Assembly (NCBI GenBank): GCA_900556675.1
Contig: USQE01000023.1
Location: 1-11,700, forward strand
DNA length: 11,700 bases
Reading direction: 5' to 3'
Source: an uncultured Collinsella sp.
GTDB lineage: Bacteria; Actinomycetota; Coriobacteriia; Coriobacteriales; Coriobacteriaceae
Each line of letters opens with the position of its first letter. Positions within the stretch are counted from its first letter, which is position 1. Positions 1 through 7,177 of the stretch are shown here, in pieces. The notes beneath the pieces are model-generated. The model was not told where the DNA came from. It worked only from the letters and a program-made list of their open reading frames with translations, and did not search any database. A program made the position numbers and the translations under genes.

Positions 1-730
1 TGATGAGGTTGGTGCGCTGAATGGGGCTGCGGACCGCACTGCACCCTTTCATAATCTGGCAGAATGACGCGCCGCGCAGCGCCATGACCAGGCGGCGCAC
101 GCGGTCGATGCGCATAAAGACGTCCATGTTGTCGGCGTCGTTCTCGGCAAAGCTCTGGCGGTTCTTGACCGTCATCTCGACGTTGTACTCAATCTCCTCG
201 TACGCGTCGTCGATCTTGCTGTGCATCTTAAAGCGGTTGCGGATCTCGTTGCCCGTCGACCAAAAGATCACGTCGGTACGCTTGTCCACAAACGTCAGCA
301 GGCGCTGAATCAGGTGGTAGATAAAGCGGTTCTCGTACAGGTCGTACGTCTCGACGGTACTGACGTTGAGGATGCGCGTGGGGTGGACGCCGCCGTCCTC
401 GCTCGGCGCCAAAAACTGCGTGTTCTGGCTCAGGTGACGGACGCTGTCGGCGCTGATCTTTTTGGCGAGCGAGACCGGCACCACCTCTTCTTCGGTGGTG
501 ATAAAGCGGCGCGGATTTTCGATGATGGTGTTGATGGCGTCGAGCGAGTCCTCGATTATGCTGATCCACTCCTCGTCCACCACTTTGACGAGCTCCTCGC
601 GCTGCTGCTCGATCGTGGTACCCGAGGCCTGCGCCATCTCAAACAGATAGCGGAAGTAGCGGCTGTCCTCCTGGATGGGCTCCATCTGCTCGGAGAAGCT
701 GGTATAGAGGTCCTGAATGGTCTCGGACAT
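1..730 (-). CDS. DUF2357 (McrC-like) protein, C-terminus cut by the window edge
   Basis: The reading frame is open from an ATG at 730 to the left edge, giving the first 243 residues. A GGAG ribosome site lies about 8 nt upstream of the ATG. Residues 1-75 are acidic and probably helical. The segment at 129-149 (Y-D-L-Y-E-N-R-F-I-Y-H-L) is the E-N-R-F signature I associate with DUF2357/McrC-like proteins, and the P-I-Q-R-T-N-L-I stretch at 236-243 also fits that family. Family members usually carry a PD-(D/E)XK nuclease-like domain in the C-terminal half; that part lies outside the window, so nuclease activity cannot be judged. The gene follows the AAA+ gene in the same direction after 99 nt, the usual pairing of an McrB-like motor with an McrC-like partner. 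No signal peptide or membrane segment is visible in the part seen, so it is probably cytoplasmic and recruited by its membrane-bound partner (inference). Confidence 0.75.
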   Translation of the reverse strand, partial: MSETIQDLYTSFSEQMEPIQEDSRYFRYLFEMAQASGTTIEQQREELVKVVDEEWISIIEDSLDAINTIIENPRRFITTEEEVVPVSLAKKISADSVRHLSQNTQFLAPSEDGGVHPTRILNVSTVETYDLYENRFIYHLIQRLLTFVDKRTDVIFWSTGNEIRNRFKMHSKIDDAYEEIEYNVEMTVKNRQSFAENDADNMDVFMRIDRVRRLVMALRGASFCQIMKGCSAVRSPIQRTNLI

Positions 731-829
731 GGGTTACTCCATAGGTTGGATCGATCGGGAAGGGGCGGGGCGACACCACGTAGGGCAAACGCTACCGATT
801 GTCTTGTCCCACGCCCCGCGCTTACGGCA

Positions 830-2521
830 TTAGTAGAAGTTCTGGATCCGCTGCAGATACATGACGGAATCGGGCAGGCCGCCCTCGCCAAAGGTCTTCT
901 CGATGTACTCGATCAGGCCCTTCATCTCGTCGCGCACAAAGCTCACGTTCATGGACTCAAACTTCTTGAGCACCTTGCGGGCGATGATGTAGTCCATGCC
1001 ACCCAGCTCGGTGCCGCCGCACGCCACGTACACGGGGATAAAGTCGTACATCTGCTTGATGATACGGTTACCAAAGGCCAGCTTAAAGCGAGTCTGCAGG
1101 TACTGGTCCAGCTTGTGCATCTTCTGGAGCAGCTCGTCGTCGATCACATACTCGACCTTGGCCTTCTGGAACAGATACTGCAGGTGGTCGGCCGTCACGT
1201 GCACACGCTCGTGCGGCTCGCACTCAAACGCGTCGGCGCGCTCGTTGAGCTCAATGGGAATCGCGCGGTCGTACACCTTGTCCGTGATGGTAAAGGTGGA
1301 GTCGTCGTTGTTGGCCGTGCCAATGAACCACAGGCTGTCGGGGATGGTGAGCTTGCCGTCGTGCAGGCCCTTGGGGTCGGCCGCCCACTGGGTAGGCACC
1401 AGGTCGAGCACCCACTCGTCGTGGCTGGGCATCTCGAGCACCGACAGGATCTCGGCAAAGTAGTACTCCACGCGGGCGAGGTTCATCTCGTCGAGCACGA
1501 TCATGGACGGGTCTTGGCGAAGGCCCGCCTCGTACACGGCGCGGAGGAACTCGGTCTCGTTAAAACGCTTGGAAAACTCGTTGAAGTAGCCCAGTACCTC
1601 GGTGCGATCGCGAAAGCTCGGCTGCACCGACACGATGGTCGCGGGGTTGTCCAGATAGCGGCTAAAGCTGTAGGGCAGCGAGGTCTTACCGGTACCCGAG
1701 ATGCCCTCCAGGATCAGCAGCTTGGAGGCGGCCATGCCGGCCACAAAGCGGCGGATGACCTCGGGCGTGTAGTAGAGCTTCATCTGGCTGCAGGCGAACG
1801 CGCGGAAGCTGTCGACAAAATCCTCCAGCGAGATGGCATCGTCGTAGACCGGCGATTCCCAGTCGCGGTACTTAAGGTCCACAAGGGACAGCTTGGGGAA
1901 GCGGTTGGCCTGGGCGATCTCTTTTTCCTCGGCAAGGGTCTTGGCCTCAACGGTGGCCTTGGCCATGGCGGCCGCGGCATCCTTGACGCCCTCGCCATCG
2001 AGCGCGAGCGACGCGTTACCCGACACCACGGCGGCCGTAGCGCCCTCGGCCGCAGGCGCACCCGCGGCGGCGCCCACCACGTTGCCCACCGTGGGCAGGT
2101 GATCGTCGGCCAGGGCCGAGGCGCCCACGTACGGAATCTGCTTGGTGCCGCCCATGGCATTGACCTTGAGCGCCAGCAGCTTGTTCTTCTCGTCCATGAG
2201 GTCGAGCACCTGCTTGTTGAGGCGGCCGATCTCACGATAGAGTGCCTTGTTGGACGTATCGTCGCGATGCAGGCGGCGGTTGATGCGGTAGCGATGGACC
2301 AGAATGGCCACGATCAGCACGGGAACCGCGATGAGCATGGCAAACAGAATGACCGCGCCGATCTTGCCCACCAGGTCAAACGTGGTGAAGTAGGTCATAA
2401 AGATGTTGAAGTACTCAACCCAGCCAAACACCAGCAGGTTAAGGATGGAGCTCACGACGGCAACGACGTTGTAGACAACCTTTGCCAACAGCTCCCAGGC
2501 AAATCCCAGAAACTCACTCAC
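830..2521 (-). CDS. Membrane-anchored McrB-like AAA+ ATPase
   Basis: 563 aa with a GTG start inside the end of the peptidase gene. Two hydrophobic segments (about 8-34 and 52-76) form an N-terminal membrane anchor. A basic, charged, probably coiled-coil stretch follows (about 77-120), then an Ala-rich low-complexity linker (about 130-200). The AAA+ core follows: Walker A G-I-S-G-T-G-K-T at 273-280, Walker B I-V-L-D-E at 341-345 followed by M-N-L-A-R, a sensor-1-like A-N-N-D-D at 403-407, and a candidate arginine finger R419 in Y-D-R-A. The M-N-L-A-R stretch and the N-x-x-D-type loop resemble the McrB/dynein-related MoxR-like branch. Classical McrB has a DNA-binding N-terminal domain; here that place is taken by membrane helices. 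The protein probably hydrolyses ATP or GTP and remodels or activates a partner, most likely the DUF2357 protein encoded next. Its substrate is unknown. Confidence 0.9.
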   Translation of the reverse strand: MSEFLGFAWELLAKVVYNVVAVVSSILNLLVFGWVEYFNIFMTYFTTFDLVGKIGAVILFAMLIAVPVLIVAILVHRYRINRRLHRDDTSNKALYREIGRLNKQVLDLMDEKNKLLALKVNAMGGTKQIPYVGASALADDHLPTVGNVVGAAAGAPAAEGATAAVVSGNASLALDGEGVKDAAAAMAKATVEAKTLAEEKEIAQANRFPKLSLVDLKYRDWESPVYDDAISLEDFVDSFRAFACSQMKLYYTPEVIRRFVAGMAASKLLILEGISGTGKTSLPYSFSRYLDNPATIVSVQPSFRDRTEVLGYFNEFSKRFNETEFLRAVYEAGLRQDPSMIVLDEMNLARVEYYFAEILSVLEMPSHDEWVLDLVPTQWAADPKGLHDGKLTIPDSLWFIGTANNDDSTFTITDKVYDRAIPIELNERADAFECEPHERVHVTADHLQYLFQKAKVEYVIDDELLQKMHKLDQYLQTRFKLAFGNRIIKQMYDFIPVYVACGGTELGGMDYIIARKVLKKFESMNVSFVRDEMKGLIEYIEKTFGEGGLPDSVMYLQRIQNFY

Positions 2522-3260
2522 CGTCGGTACCCTCCTGCTTGGACGCGCTCATCGCCGCCTCGGCCTCGGCCTTCAGACGACGGGCTTCCTCGAGCTTGGC
2601 CTCGGCCTGGGCGAGCTGCTCGGCGGCGTTATCGGCCGTGACGGTAGTGTCGCCCTTGCCCTCGGCGTCCACAATGGCAGCCGCGGCGGCCAGGCGGTCC
2701 TCCTCGGCCATAGCGCGCTTGAGGTTCATGCCCACCACGATGAGGTGATACACCTGGTAGATAAAGAACAGCAACATGGGCAGCACGATCACAATGAGAA
2801 AGCCCATGGAGCTGGACAGGAAGTCCATGACCTTGCCCATCTGCGGCAGTGCAAACACGTACTTGCCCACGATATCGCCGTCGCTGATGATGTGCGTATC
2901 GGCCACGTCGTTGTTGTCGCCCTTGGTGGTAAAGCTGCGCATGCCGTTGACCTCGTCGATGGCGGCGATGCGGTGCGTGTTGAGCGCGTACTCGTTGTCG
3001 ATGATGGTATGGAATGTCACGATGTCGCCCACCTCGAGCTTGGAGGTGTCGCACTTTTTGATGAAGATAAGGTCGCCCTTGTTAAACGTGGGCGCCATGG
3101 AGTCGGACTGCACGGCGAGCGGGGTGAAGCCGGCGATGTCAGAGACGCTGCCGTCCTCGCGCGTGGCGAGCGTGGTAAACGCATACAGGGCCGCCACCAG
3201 GATGATAATCCACATGACGACGCTCAACGCGATGGATGCGGCTTTTTTAACAGATTGCAT
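2514..3260 (-). CDS. SipW-type (ER-type) signal peptidase I with a coiled-coil tail
   Basis: 248 aa. A transmembrane helix (about 8-30) leads into the peptidase fold. The catalytic serine is S54 in Q-S-D-S-M-A-P. The general base position is His96 (N-T-H-R-I) rather than the lysine of ordinary bacterial signal peptidase I, and a K-G-D-N-N-D motif places Asp115. This Ser/His arrangement defines the ER-type class that includes SipW of Bacillus. A second helix spans about 152-178. A charged Ala/Glu/Lys tail (about 182-240), predicted coiled coil, follows; this tail looks unusually long for SipW. The ATG at 3260 has an AAGGGA ribosome site 4 nt upstream. The gene directly follows four genes with SipW-type signal sequences, so it very probably cleaves those proteins at the membrane. 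It overlaps the AAA+ gene by 8 nt, which links the two in expression. Confidence 0.92.
   Translation of the reverse strand: MQSVKKAASIALSVVMWIIILVAALYAFTTLATREDGSVSDIAGFTPLAVQSDSMAPTFNKGDLIFIKKCDTSKLEVGDIVTFHTIIDNEYALNTHRIAAIDEVNGMRSFTTKGDNNDVADTHIISDGDIVGKYVFALPQMGKVMDFLSSSMGFLIVIVLPMLLFFIYQVYHLIVVGMNLKRAMAEEDRLAAAAAIVDAEGKGDTTVTADNAAEQLAQAEAKLEEARRLKAEAEAAMSASKQEGTDGE
2531..2536 (-). promoter_or_regulatory. Ribosome binding site that sets the AAA+ GTG start
   Basis: AGGAGG on the minus strand, 9 nt before the GTG at 2521. It lies inside the coding end of the signal peptidase gene, whose TGA stop overlaps the new start region (GTGAGTGA). This supports the GTG as the true start and implies translational coupling of peptidase and ATPase. 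Confidence 0.8.
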
Positions 3261-3320
3261 GATGTCCCTTACTACCGTGTCTGTCTAGGTCGTGCGCGGC
3301 CCGGTGGCCGCCGTGCATAT

Positions 3321-4124
3321 CTACTGTTCCTCGATGCCCTCGAAGCGCATCGAAACCGAATAGTTAGCTCCCTTTAGCATATTAGTGCAATTTGGGTCCG
3401 TTCCCTCGAGCCATATGCGAACGGTCACCGGCTTATCCGTATCTTTTATCAGGTCGAACATATCGCTGGCCGCGGTGGCAGCGCCCGAGTCGAGCCCAAA
3501 GACGGTGGCCGCGCCGGACGAGCCCCCGCCCCCGTTGGGGTCGTAGACCCAGGTGTGGCCGTCGGCGGTAAAGCTCATGCGCATGGCGCTGGCCATACCC
3601 TGCGTGTCGGAGCTAAACCGCGTGCCGGACACGCCACTGTCACCATCCTGGCCGGTCAGGCGAACGCGCAGGTCCGCACTGCTCATAAAGTGCAGCGTAA
3701 ACTCCAGGTAGGCACCGGTGGCGGGATCGGCAGTGGAACCGTCCTCGAAGGTGAAGGTCTGATAGTCGCTCGTGGTGACGGGCTTGAGCTTGGACGCATC
3801 GATGTCCACGCCCTTTTCGCTGGCGATGCGCGCCGAGATCTGGTCAAAGCCCAGGCTGTGCACGTATTCGTCGAATGTGGCGTGCTCGTCCAGGTCAAAG
3901 CGCAGCGAGCCGTCGGCGTTGGCGTCGATCATGAGCATGCGGGTCTTGGCGCTATCGGCGATGGAAAACCAGGCGAACGTTGCCATGGCTATCGCCACCA
4001 GGGCAAACAGGACCAGCACCACGGTGGTGGTGAGCTTGCGGCGCAGGTCGGTATCGGCGGGCGCGGCGGCGTCGGGCTTGCCGGTGGCGGGCGTGCAGTT
4101 GGCAGCAGGTTGCTTACGCGACAT
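3321..4124 (-). CDS. TasA-like secreted protein with SipW-type signal sequence
   Basis: 267 aa. A short Pro/Ala-rich cytoplasmic leader (1-26) and basic residues (R28, R29, K30) precede a hydrophobic helix (about 31-49) that ends in A-T-F-A-W-F-S (48-54), the signature of SipW-dependent signal sequences. The mature part is acidic and probably beta-rich. Features shared with its paralogues are an A-M-R-M-S-F stretch at 180-185 (equivalent to A-L-R-V-G in others) and I-W-L-E-G-T-D-P-N-C at 237-246 near the C-terminus. A Gly-rich loop (197-204) is specific to this copy. It starts 2 nt after the stop of the upstream gene, so translation is probably coupled; the ribosome site is weak (GGTGAG inside the upstream gene). 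It is the last secreted subunit before the peptidase and the most divergent of the operon's four. A role as fibre, pilus or matrix subunit is inferred from the signal type only. Confidence 0.82.
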   Translation of the reverse strand: MSRKQPAANCTPATGKPDAAAPADTDLRRKLTTTVVLVLFALVAIAMATFAWFSIADSAKTRMLMIDANADGSLRFDLDEHATFDEYVHSLGFDQISARIASEKGVDIDASKLKPVTTSDYQTFTFEDGSTADPATGAYLEFTLHFMSSADLRVRLTGQDGDSGVSGTRFSSDTQGMASAMRMSFTADGHTWVYDPNGGGGSSGAATVFGLDSGAATAASDMFDLIKDTDKPVTVRIWLEGTDPNCTNMLKGANYSVSMRFEGIEEQ

Positions 4125-4126
4125 GG

Positions 4127-5083
4127 CTACTCACCGTCCAAGGTCGCAAAGAGCGCCAGGTGCAAGGTGCCCGGATCTTGATAGAGATAGTCGGCGCTAT
4201 CGGGGTCGGTGCCCTCGATGTAGTAATAGATATCCAGACGATAGGTCTGGCCCAGCGCCAGCGTGGCGAGTGTGTTCTGCGGGCGCGTGGCTGTCTCGCT
4301 CGTGTCCAGCGTAAAGGCGGCCGGGTCCTGCGTCACGTTGGTACCGCAAGCGAGCTGGCCGTTTTGCCAGCCCAGCAGCATGCCATCGGCGTAGCCGGCA
4401 AGGCCAGCCGGGGCGGTCGTGGGATGCTCGCCGCGATGGCCGCTGTCGGAGCTGTCGAGCTCAAAGATGTTGGTGGCAAGCACCTGGTTGCTGCTCGAGA
4501 TCTTTATGCCCACGCGGGCTGCGCGCAGCAGTTCGGCATCGGCACCCTGCGGGACCAGCGATTCGGCCAGATACAGGTTGACCTTGCCCCTTACTTTGCT
4601 GGCGCCCGTTCCGGTAATGGTGGGGCGCAGGTCGATCCAGCCGTGGTAGAACGCGGAGCCGTTGTCTTTTGCCTGCTCAAACACTGTGGCATCGCCGGCA
4701 GAGTTGTTTTGCGCACAGGCAGCAAAGCCGTTGAGGTCAAAGGTCGAGACCGGGTAGAGCGTCACGGCGCCGTTCGCGGTGGAAGTTAGGGAAACGTCGC
4801 CCTGCTGCGACCAGCTGCCGCGGTCGGCGTCACCCAGCTCCAGCACCAGCTTGGACGTGTCGCTGTGCACGCTCACCGAGTTGGTGTTGACCTTCATGTT
4901 GTTGGTAAACCAGGCATAGGTCGCGGCTCCCAAAGTGGCGGCAAGCGCCACCATAACGAGCGCGATGTAGGCACGCGCGCGGCGGGCGTGGCGGCGGGCG
5001 GCGGCGCTGGAGGAGACCGCGGGGTCCGTATTCTGGGTTTTGCCCTCGCAGTTATCTGCTGGCATACACCTCTGATCTTCCAT
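4127..5083 (-). CDS. TasA-like secreted protein with SipW-type signal sequence
   Basis: 318 aa from the ATG at 5083. The frame stays open for 36 more codons upstream, but that part overlaps the preceding gene; the chosen ATG has an AAGGGGG ribosome site 8 nt before it. A 30-residue leader and an Arg-rich stretch (R30, R31, R34, R35, R37) precede a hydrophobic helix (about 38-54) ending in A-A-T-Y-A-W-F-T (53-60). The mature chain is acidic and rich in Ser, Thr, Ala and Asp. Shared family features are L-Y-P-V-S-T at 109-114, R-A-A-R-V-G-I at 187-193 and Y-Y-I-E-G-T-D-P-D at 287-295. Unlike its operon neighbours it has Ser rather than Cys after the E-G-T-D-P-D motif (S296). It is probably exported and processed by the operon's signal peptidase; its structural role is inferred. 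Confidence 0.82.
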   Translation of the reverse strand: MEDQRCMPADNCEGKTQNTDPAVSSSAAARRHARRARAYIALVMVALAATLGAATYAWFTNNMKVNTNSVSVHSDTSKLVLELGDADRGSWSQQGDVSLTSTANGAVTLYPVSTFDLNGFAACAQNNSAGDATVFEQAKDNGSAFYHGWIDLRPTITGTGASKVRGKVNLYLAESLVPQGADAELLRAARVGIKISSSNQVLATNIFELDSSDSGHRGEHPTTAPAGLAGYADGMLLGWQNGQLACGTNVTQDPAAFTLDTSETATRPQNTLATLALGQTYRLDIYYYIEGTDPDSADYLYQDPGTLHLALFATLDGE

Positions 5084-5091
5084 ATCGCTCG

Positions 5092-5098
5092 CCCCCTT
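5092..5098 (-). promoter_or_regulatory. Ribosome binding site deciding the start at 5083
   Basis: AAGGGGG on the minus strand, 8 nt before the ATG at 5083. Its first two bases are the last two of the upstream TAA stop (5097-5099), so the stop codon and the Shine-Dalgarno sequence are fused. This supports the internal ATG over the longer open frame. Confidence 0.75.
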
Positions 5099-5933
5099 AT
5101 GCCTTGGCCGCGGCAAAGGCAAGCTGCAGCACCACATCGCGGGCCTGGGCCTCGTCGATGCAATTGGCGTCGCAGCCTTCCATGTACACAACGTAGCGAA
5201 CGCTTGCCACCTCGTTGGCGGCCAGCGTGCAGATGGGCGTGGCGCCCGCGCGCGCCGTGGGCGTGTCGCCGGTGCCGTCCATGCTGTAGGCGCTTATGGA
5301 GCGCGCAGGGTCGGCGGTGTAGGTCCAGCCCGAGGCGCCCGCTGCCACAGCCACGCCGTCCTGCGCGGTGGTGCGCCTGCTAGTGGCACCCGCGGTGCTG
5401 CCCAGGTCGTCGCAGGTAAAGATATGCGTTTGCGTACCCGACTGGGTCGTAATTACCAGACCCAGGCGCAGCGCGGCCAGCAGCTGCGGGTCGCTCGTCA
5501 CGCTCATCTGGCCCGGATACAGGTACACGTTGAGCGCGCTGTCGCCGCCCTTAAGGTACAGCGTCCCCGAAAGAGCATAGCCGTCCAGCTGCGCGGTGCA
5601 GTCGGCGTAGTCGGTCGTGATGCCCGCGGCGTTTTGGAACGTGCCGCGCCAAAAGCGGGCAAGGTCTGACGTCGAGATGGGATAGAGCGTCTTGTCAGCG
5701 GCGGCAAGCGTGGCCGTCGTGTCCCAGGGCCCGTTGGTCGAAAGGCCAATCTGCAGATCGGAGCTCTCATCGCTTACCGTATGCGCCACGGGCGTCACGT
5801 TGGTGTAGCGCGAGTTGCTGAACCAGGCGTAGGTGGCGGCGCTCAGGGCGGCTACCAGCACCAACATCCATGCGGCCGCGGCAACCATGCGACGGCGCGA
5901 GCTTAGGATGTCTTTGATGTTCGATGCACTCAT
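5097..5933 (-). CDS. TasA-like secreted protein with SipW-type signal sequence
   Basis: 278 aa from the ATG at 5933. The frame is open 35 codons further upstream but there overlaps the preceding gene, and the ATG has its own AAGGGGG ribosome site. Basic residues R13-R15 precede a hydrophobic helix (about 17-33) ending in A-A-T-Y-A-W-F-S (32-39). Features shared with the other paralogues are L-Y-P-I-S-T at 83-88, a tandem of beta-strand-like stretches T-L-Y-L and N-V-Y-L (124-138), L-L-A-A-L-R-L-G-L-V at 151-160 and V-Y-M-E-G-C-D-A-N-C at 249-258. It has five Cys in the mature part (112, 174, 235, 254, 258), so disulphides are possible after export. It lies 13 nt before the next subunit gene. 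It is probably a cell-surface or secreted structural subunit. Confidence 0.82.
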   Translation of the reverse strand: MSASNIKDILSSRRRMVAAAAWMLVLVAALSAATYAWFSNSRYTNVTPVAHTVSDESSDLQIGLSTNGPWDTTATLAAADKTLYPISTSDLARFWRGTFQNAAGITTDYADCTAQLDGYALSGTLYLKGGDSALNVYLYPGQMSVTSDPQLLAALRLGLVITTQSGTQTHIFTCDDLGSTAGATSRRTTAQDGVAVAAGASGWTYTADPARSISAYSMDGTGDTPTARAGATPICTLAANEVASVRYVVYMEGCDANCIDEAQARDVVLQLAFAAAKA

Positions 5934-5939
5934 ACCCAG

Positions 5940-5946
5940 CCCCCTT
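5940..5946 (-). promoter_or_regulatory. Ribosome binding site deciding the start at 5933
   Basis: AAGGGGG on the minus strand, 6 nt before the ATG at 5933, again fused to the preceding TAA stop (5945-5947). The junction has the same layout as the one at 5092-5099. Confidence 0.75.
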
Positions 5947-6829
5947 ACGAACGCTTGCCGGCAAAGCGCAGCGCCAGCGATTGCAAGCCGGTGGCGGCCA
6001 GGTTGTTGGTGCAGTCGGGATCGCAGCCTTCCAGCCACACGTATACATCCACACGCACGGGCGTGCTACGATCGGCGCCTTTGGCAGCGGCGGGCAAGCT
6101 GCAGATCTTGGTCGTGGCCTCCTTGAGACTCACGATGCCGGTGTCTTCGTTGTAGTCGCAGAAGTTTGCGCTGGTCAGCTGGTCAAAATGGACCGTGGCA
6201 CCATCGGAGCGGGTGCTGTCGAGTACCAGGTGGTTCTGCTCGCTTTCGCCGGCGTCCTTACCATCGAGCGTGTTATAGCGCGCCTGGGGATTGTGCTCGC
6301 CCGAGACCTCAAAGACGTACTGGCCCGTAACGGTGTCGCTCTGCCCTGGAGCATAGGCAACCAGCCCCACGCGCAGGGCGGTGGAGATGGGTTTTGCCGG
6401 ATCCTGCTCGGTAAAGTCGATGCCCGACAGGTACACGTCGGTTGCGGCCGAGTTAGTCGCCAGGTACAGAGAGGTCTTGTAGTAGTCGGAATGCTCAGCC
6501 GCGCCAAACATGCTGGCAAACAAAGAGTCCTGCGTGGTTCCGCCGGTAAAGCCCGTTACCTTTTGAAAGCCGTTGAGCACGTTGTCGGTCGAGACGGGAT
6601 CGAGCAGACCTGCAAAGCTCAGGCCAGCGTTGGTTTTGTATTCGCCGTCGTACTCGTTGGAGATGAGGAAGGTCACGCCCGTACCCGCGGCCATCTTGAC
6701 ATCGGTGATATGGCGGTTGGCGTTGTAGATGTACCAGGCATACGTTACAGCTCCGGCAGCAGCAAGCGCCACCAGCAACGTGGCGAGCATGCGATTGAAC
6801 TGTTTTCGCAGCGAGCGTGCGTCCGACAT
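5945..6829 (-). CDS. TasA-like secreted protein with SipW-type signal sequence, first gene of the operon
   Basis: 294 aa from the ATG at 6829, which has a very G-rich ribosome site (GGGGGAGGGG) just upstream. The frame is open 17 codons further up, but no ribosome site supports a start there. A basic start (R5, R8, K9, R13) leads to a hydrophobic helix (about 14-29) ending in V-T-Y-A-W-Y-I (28-34), with Tyr in place of the usual Phe. Shared family features are S-L-Y-L and D-V-Y-L (120-134), A-L-R-V-G-L-V at 151-157 and Y-V-W-L-E-G-C-D-P-D-C at 263-273. Mature-part Cys are at 224, 243, 269 and 273. As the first gene after a 229-nt non-coding stretch before the tRNA, it probably carries the operon promoter upstream. 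It is a likely substrate of the signal peptidase encoded downstream. Confidence 0.83.
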   Translation of the reverse strand: MSDARSLRKQFNRMLATLLVALAAAGAVTYAWYIYNANRHITDVKMAAGTGVTFLISNEYDGEYKTNAGLSFAGLLDPVSTDNVLNGFQKVTGFTGGTTQDSLFASMFGAAEHSDYYKTSLYLATNSAATDVYLSGIDFTEQDPAKPISTALRVGLVAYAPGQSDTVTGQYVFEVSGEHNPQARYNTLDGKDAGESEQNHLVLDSTRSDGATVHFDQLTSANFCDYNEDTGIVSLKEATTKICSLPAAAKGADRSTPVRVDVYVWLEGCDPDCTNNLAATGLQSLALRFAGKRS

Positions 6830-6889
6830 GCCCCTCCCCCAGATGCTGTGCTGTAAACTACCTGGACACCATTTGCCCATAATGGAGTT

Positions 6890-6895
6890 ATTTTA
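6890..6895 (-). promoter_or_regulatory. Possible -10 element for the TasA-like/peptidase operon
   Basis: TAAAAT on the minus strand, about 60 nt before the ATG at 6829, in the most AT-rich part of the leader. I could not find a convincing -35 at 16-18 nt, so this is a weak call. The operon promoter should lie between 6830 and 7058. Confidence 0.3.
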
Positions 6896-7000
6896 CGCGA
6901 ATGTGCAGTTCATCGGGGGTACAATCGCGACTTTCCGCGTGCTGTTCGCGCTGCATCGGGGCGGATAGGGTCGCAAATCGCCGCTTTTTAAAAATAGTTC

Positions 7001-7029
7001 TTGCCACTGGGCGGGAGCTCCGTTATATT
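7001..7029 (+). promoter_or_regulatory. Promoter of the tRNA-Val gene
   Basis: TTGCCA (7001-7006) and TATATT (7024-7029) are separated by exactly 17 nt and sit 30 nt before the tRNA. This is a near-consensus housekeeping-sigma promoter, and the spacing gives a short 5' leader. Confidence 0.8.
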
Positions 7030-7058
7030 ATTTCCTGCGCACTCGCGCACCCTTGATC

Positions 7059-7133
7059 GGGCGTTTAGCTCAGGGGGAGAGCGCTTCCCTGACACGGAAG
7101 AGGTCAGAAGTTCAAATCTTCTAACGCCCACCA
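7059..7133 (+). tRNA. tRNA-Val (anticodon GAC)
   Basis: A 75-nt cloverleaf with the CCA end encoded. The acceptor stem pairs GGGCGTT (7059-7065) with AACGCCC (7123-7129), with discriminator A at 7130 and CCA at 7131-7133. The anticodon stem pairs CTTCC (7084-7088) with GGAAG (7096-7100) around the loop CTGACAC, which places GAC at 7091-7093 and reads GUC and GUU. The T-arm pairs AGAAG with CTTCT around TTCAAAT. It is a single gene with its own promoter and terminator, transcribed away from the TasA-like operon. Encoded CCA and an intact 3' end argue against disruption by an integrated element. Confidence 0.97.
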
Positions 7134-7141
7134 AATGTTCG

Positions 7142-7177
7142 CAGCTCAGAGGCTTCGCCTCTGAGCTGTTTTGTTTT
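7142..7177 (+). terminator. Intrinsic terminator of tRNA-Val
   Basis: An 11-bp perfect stem (CAGCTCAGAGG 7142-7152 with its complement 7158-7168) around CTTCG is followed by TTTTGTTTT. It starts 9 nt after the CCA end. Confidence 0.93.

Noticed and set aside
765..819. Hairpin GCGGGGCG/CGCCCCGC between the AAA+ and DUF2357 genes as a terminator
   Set aside because: An 8-bp stem with a 39-nt loop and no T tract; at most a weak structure in the 99-nt gap, so the operon is taken to continue.
221..2641. 806-codon open frame on the plus strand
   Set aside because: It is antisense to the AAA+ and peptidase genes, is a by-product of high GC at third positions, and is rich in His, Val, Leu and Gly without any domain. 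The opposite strand has clear catalytic motifs.
3296..3311. Hairpin GCGGCC/GGCCGC between the 267-aa gene and the peptidase gene
   Set aside because: A 6-bp stem without a T tract; not a terminator, though it could stabilise the upstream mRNA end.
5084..5191. Longer N-terminus for the 318-aa TasA-like protein
   Set aside because: It overlaps the upstream gene by about 95 nt and lacks a ribosome site; the internal ATG has a good one. The same reasoning removes the extensions at 5934-6038 and 6830-6880.
7059..7133. tRNA-Val as the attachment site of an integrated element
   Set aside because: No integrase gene and no second copy of the tRNA 3' end were seen in the window.
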